Assembly: GCA_016788295.1 (NCBI GenBank)
Contig: JAEUSY010000031.1
Coordinates: 1-64,000 of the forward strand
Direction of reading: 5' to 3'
Source of the DNA: Flavobacteriales bacterium
GTDB lineage: Bacteria; Bacteroidota; Bacteroidia; Flavobacteriales_F; PHOS-HE28
DNA length: 64,000 bases
In this document: positions 62,301-64,000 of the stretch, in pieces
How positions within the stretch are numbered: the stretch's first letter is position 1
How the letters are laid out: each line of letters starts with the position of its first letter
The notes under the pieces: model-generated
Seen by the model: the letters and a program-made list of their open reading frames with translations, nothing else
The model's database searches: none
What the model was told of the DNA's origin: nothing
Made by a program: the position numbers and the translations under genes

Positions 62301-64000
62301 TGGAGCAGGAGGTTCCAACTGGCAGGCTGGTGGCGGTGCAGGGCCCATCATTGGCAACGCCCACCACGCACATGTTGAAGGTGCCCGAAGCGCCGTTCTC
62401 GCCCCACGCGCGCACATAGTAGGTGGTTCCCGGTATCAAGCCACCTTGGCTGATCTGGCCCATGTTGCCATTGCCGTTCGCCGAGCAGGAGATCAAGGTG
62501 AACCCTGCGCCGCACGCACTTGCACTGTACAGGGCGATGCCTGAATCGGTGAGGCCGCCGCTCACGCTGCGCACGGTAACACCGCCGCTGGTGGGCGCCA
62601 CGAACGAGAACCAGACATCGCCGCCCTGGTAGTTGCCACAGGGTGGGTCGGCCACCTCGGAAGTGTGGCTGGCGAACACGTTGGTGGTGCCTGTATTGGA
62701 GCAGGAGGAGCCCACAGGGAGGCTGGTGGCGGCGCAGGGGCCATCATTGGCAACGCCCACCACGCACATGTTGAAGGTGCCCGAAGCGCCGTTCTCGCCC
62801 CACACACGCACGTAGTAGGTGGTGCCCGGTGTAAGCCCACCCTGGCTGATCTGGCCCATGTTACCATTGCCATTGGCCGAGCAGGAGATCAGGGTGAAGC
62901 CAGAACCGCATGAGCTCGCGCTGTACAGTGCGATACCCGAGTTGGTGAGACCGCCGCTCACACTGCGTACGGTAACACCGCCACCCGTCGGGGCCACAAA
63001 GCTGAACCATACGTCGCCGCCTTGGTAGTTGCCACAGGGTGGATCGGCCACGCCAGAAGAGGGCGTGGCGTTCACGTTGGTGCCTGCCGTGTTGGAGCAA
63101 CTGGTGCCCACGGGCAAGGAGGTGGCCGCACAGGGCTCATCGCCCGCAATGGAGATCAGGCAGATGTTGAAGGTGCCTTGTTGCAGGCCTTCGCCCCAAA
63201 CGCGCACATAGTACGTGGCGCCATTGGTGAGGTTGCCAACGGCCAGTTCGCCCATGTTGCCGTTGCCATTCGCCGAGCATCCCAGCAGGTTGAACCCGCT
63301 TGAACAGGAGGTGGCCTCATAGAGCGCCACGCCTGAATCCGTCATTCCATTGGCCGATGTGCGTATGCGCACGGAACGGTTGGTGTTGGCCACGAAGCTG
63401 TACCACACATCGCGTCCACCATAGTTGGCACAGGGCGGGTCCGGAACGGCGGTGGTCGCTGAGGCGTAAAGACTGGTGGTGGCCGTGTTGCTGCAGCTGG
63501 TGTTCAGGCCGATCGAGGTGGCACCGCAAGGGTCGTCGTTCGCAGGTGCGGCAGGCGTGTAGATGCAGATGGTTCCAGTAATGGCATTGTTACTTGCATT
63601 GGCCTGCATGCGCACCATGTAGTTCACCCCCGGTGTGGTGGTGTACGTAATGGTCTCTGCGGCACCATTGCCACCGTTGTTCGCACAGGCTACTTGTGTC
63701 AACGATCCGCAAGCGCCGGTGAACAGGTGCAGTATGGGGTTGCCACTTGAAGGCGTGTAGGTGATGATGGTGGTGTAGCCCGTGGCCGTGAACCATCCCC
63801 ATGCGTCATCGTTGTTACTGCCGCTGCAGCCTGTAGGGGTGAAGGTCTGAGTAAATGAGGTGGGCTTATTGAAGGCCGTGGTAGTGCACGAGGTGCCCAC
63901 AGGGTACTCGTTGCCCGCGTTGTATCCGCATGCGTCGGTAGCGATCTGTGCCGATACCTGACCCGAAAGGGCCAAGATGGCCACCATGAGCGCCGACCTG
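59389..64000 (-). CDS. Giant T9SS-secreted protein with seven NDxPC repeats, 5' end probably beyond the window
   Basis: The frame is open to the right edge. ATG 63987 would give 1532 residues but a signal peptide with no basic N-terminus (MVAILALSGQVSAQ); the preceding codons read RSAL in frame, so the true start is probably a few codons outside. An N-terminal domain (about 20-150) precedes seven repeats of about 132 residues, each with NDxPC, DVWFSFVAP, TVRSVSGGLT, a Cys pair and TYYVRVWGEN-GTFN-C. A GDGW domain (MWDSQGDGWGGSTV), the shared core (DYDFAVWGPY, SEGAGGPKWS, YLLYISNFS), an FN3-like domain and a type A T9SS tail (AFPNPTEGDLNI onward) follow. An outer-surface adhesin or binding role is inferred. 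Confidence 0.87.
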   Translation of the reverse strand, partial: RSALMVAILALSGQVSAQIATDACGYNAGNEYPVGTSCTTTAFNKPTSFTQTFTPTGCSGSNNDDAWGWFTATGYTTIITYTPSSGNPILHLFTGACGSLTQVACANNGGNGAAETITYTTTPGVNYMVRMQANASNNAITGTICIYTPAAPANDDPCGATSIGLNTSCSNTATTSLYASATTAVPDPPCANYGGRDVWYSFVANTNRSVRIRTSANGMTDSGVALYEATSCSSGFNLLGCSANGNGNMGELAVGNLTNGATYYVRVWGEGLQQGTFNICLISIAGDEPCAATSLPVGTSCSNTAGTNVNATPSSGVADPPCGNYQGGDVWFSFVAPTGGGVTVRSVSGGLTNSGIALYSASSCGSGFTLISCSANGNGNMGQISQGGLTPGTTYYVRVWGENGASGTFNMCVVGVANDGPCAATSLPVGSSCSNTGTTNVFASHTSEVADPPCGNYQGGDVWFSFVAPTSGGVTVRSVSGGLTDSGIALYSASACGAGFTLISCSANGNGNMGQISQGGLIPGTTYYVRAWGENGASGTFNMCVVGVANDGPCTATSLPVGTSCSNTGSTNVFASGTTEVPNPPCGSYQGGDVWFSFVAPTSGGVTVRSVSGGLTDSGIALYSASACGAGFTLISCSANGNGNMGQISQGGLTPGTTYYVRVWGENGASGTFNMCVVGVANDGPCTATSLPVGTSCSNTGSTNVFASGTTEVPDPPCGNYQGGDVWFTFVAPANGAVTVRTSSGGLTNSAVALYSASACNGTFTLLACATDGNGTMGQVQQYGLTPGTTYYVRVWGDNAANGTFNICVSTPAVVNDDPCGAVGLPVNGTCVNTSSTNVNATATAGIPDPGCAAYSGGDVWFTFVAPASGAVEMLTGANGMTDSGMALYSATACGGTFSLIDCNDDGNGLMSRINAGGLTPGTTYYIRVWGYGGSTGTFNICVRSAIPPPNDEPCNAIDLALTSNCTYSAYTNLDATATSGIPAPGCGNYAGGDVWFRFTATATALVTIRTTAGTLTNATMALYQANTCNGTFTLVACDNTSGPGNMPFMSLTPLELVPGATYYLRVWGNNGSTGTFNLCANTAPSGTSCVYALRMWDSQGDGWGGSTVTIQVGAGAPVNYTISNGDQETAYIPVNVGQAIQLSYTAAGGAQGEIRYVLQLGYGIVYADGPTPGTGLRYVAIADCQTAAASTSDCQGRTPVCGAQQINDNPTNTGLTAELNIHNRGCLGANERQGSWYSFTIATGGTLAFTIAPTNSADDYDFAVWGPYTSVSCPPLNTPTRCNYSGISGNTGLATTAANPSEGAGGPKWSTAMTVVAGQTYLLYISNFSQSGLAFSLTWQLTNGASIDCTLLPVELIAFEGKAVGSEVELAWATASETNSSHYVVERMNADGNYASIGSVSAIGFATSTTNYTLVDPAPLPGTNLYRLRSVDQDGSSTTSDVVAVIFRAAPGALRAFPNPTEGDLNIDLDVVHDGSHSLRILDASGRLVRVVQQSFAAGPQRFSTWVGELAAGPYEMTLEAPDGTVLQTGRLMKQ
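61560..63150 (-). repeat. Four tandem 396-bp repeats in the last giant gene
   Basis: Matched sites recur exactly 396 bp apart (for example 61901, 62297 and 62693). The middle units are almost identical in DNA over stretches of more than 100 bp, including silent positions, while the outer three repeats of the gene have diverged. This points to recent unequal crossing-over or gene conversion. Confidence 0.9.

Overview
The window comes from a G+C-rich member of the Bacteroidota, most likely the Flavobacteriales. Four things point there: eleven secreted proteins with C-terminal sorting domains of the type IX secretion system (T9SS; ten type A, one type B), a PorT homologue and a lipidated BamA-like protein (TamL), the short Bacteroidota-type primary sigma factor, and repeated TAnnTTTG-type promoter elements a few to a few tens of bases before start codons. 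No rRNA, tRNA, insertion sequence, integrase or CRISPR array was seen.

Layout. 1-1425: the start of an amino-acid adenylation (NRPS-type) gene that runs off the left edge. 1.7-11.2 kb: two giant paralogues with a C25 (gingipain)-like N-terminal region, Cys-rich 39-residue repeats, thrombospondin-3 calcium repeats and T9SS tails; the positions where I expect the catalytic His and Cys look lost in both. 11.2-17.3 kb: a type-B T9SS repeat protein, pfkA, and a BNR-repeat secreted protein directly upstream of pfkA. 17.4-20.8 kb: a small Cys-rich exported protein, a TonB-dependent receptor and an L,D-transpeptidase. 20.8-25.9 kb: purK-purE-PPC-domain operon, a small beta-barrel protein and a secreted M43 metalloprotease. 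25.9-32.4 kb: housekeeping block rpe, rpoD, pnp, rpsO, accD, fbaB. 32.5-38.1 kb: tamL, a SpoU/TrmH RNA methyltransferase, an FAD oxidoreductase and porT. 38.1-42.1 kb: an apparent insertion of visibly lower G+C between porT and the ubiE operon, carrying a candidate small RNA, a (CT)12 tract and two T9SS cargo genes, one with a phage-type S74 intramolecular chaperone. 42.1-47.2 kb: overlapping operon aminotransferase-rfaE1-ubiE, a conserved membrane protein, meaB and a hypothetical. 47.3-64 kb: four giant paralogous T9SS proteins in tandem; two are preceded immediately by paralogous small secreted proteins. The last gene runs off the right edge.

How the parts fit: central metabolism and envelope biogenesis genes are interleaved with an unusually dense set of cell-surface proteins. 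PorT belongs to the machine that would export these cargos and TamL to outer-membrane assembly. The least explained unit is the 47-64 kb array, where a small signal-peptide protein without a T9SS tail is coupled to a giant T9SS cargo. Functional names rest on motif recognition by eye; no database search was run.
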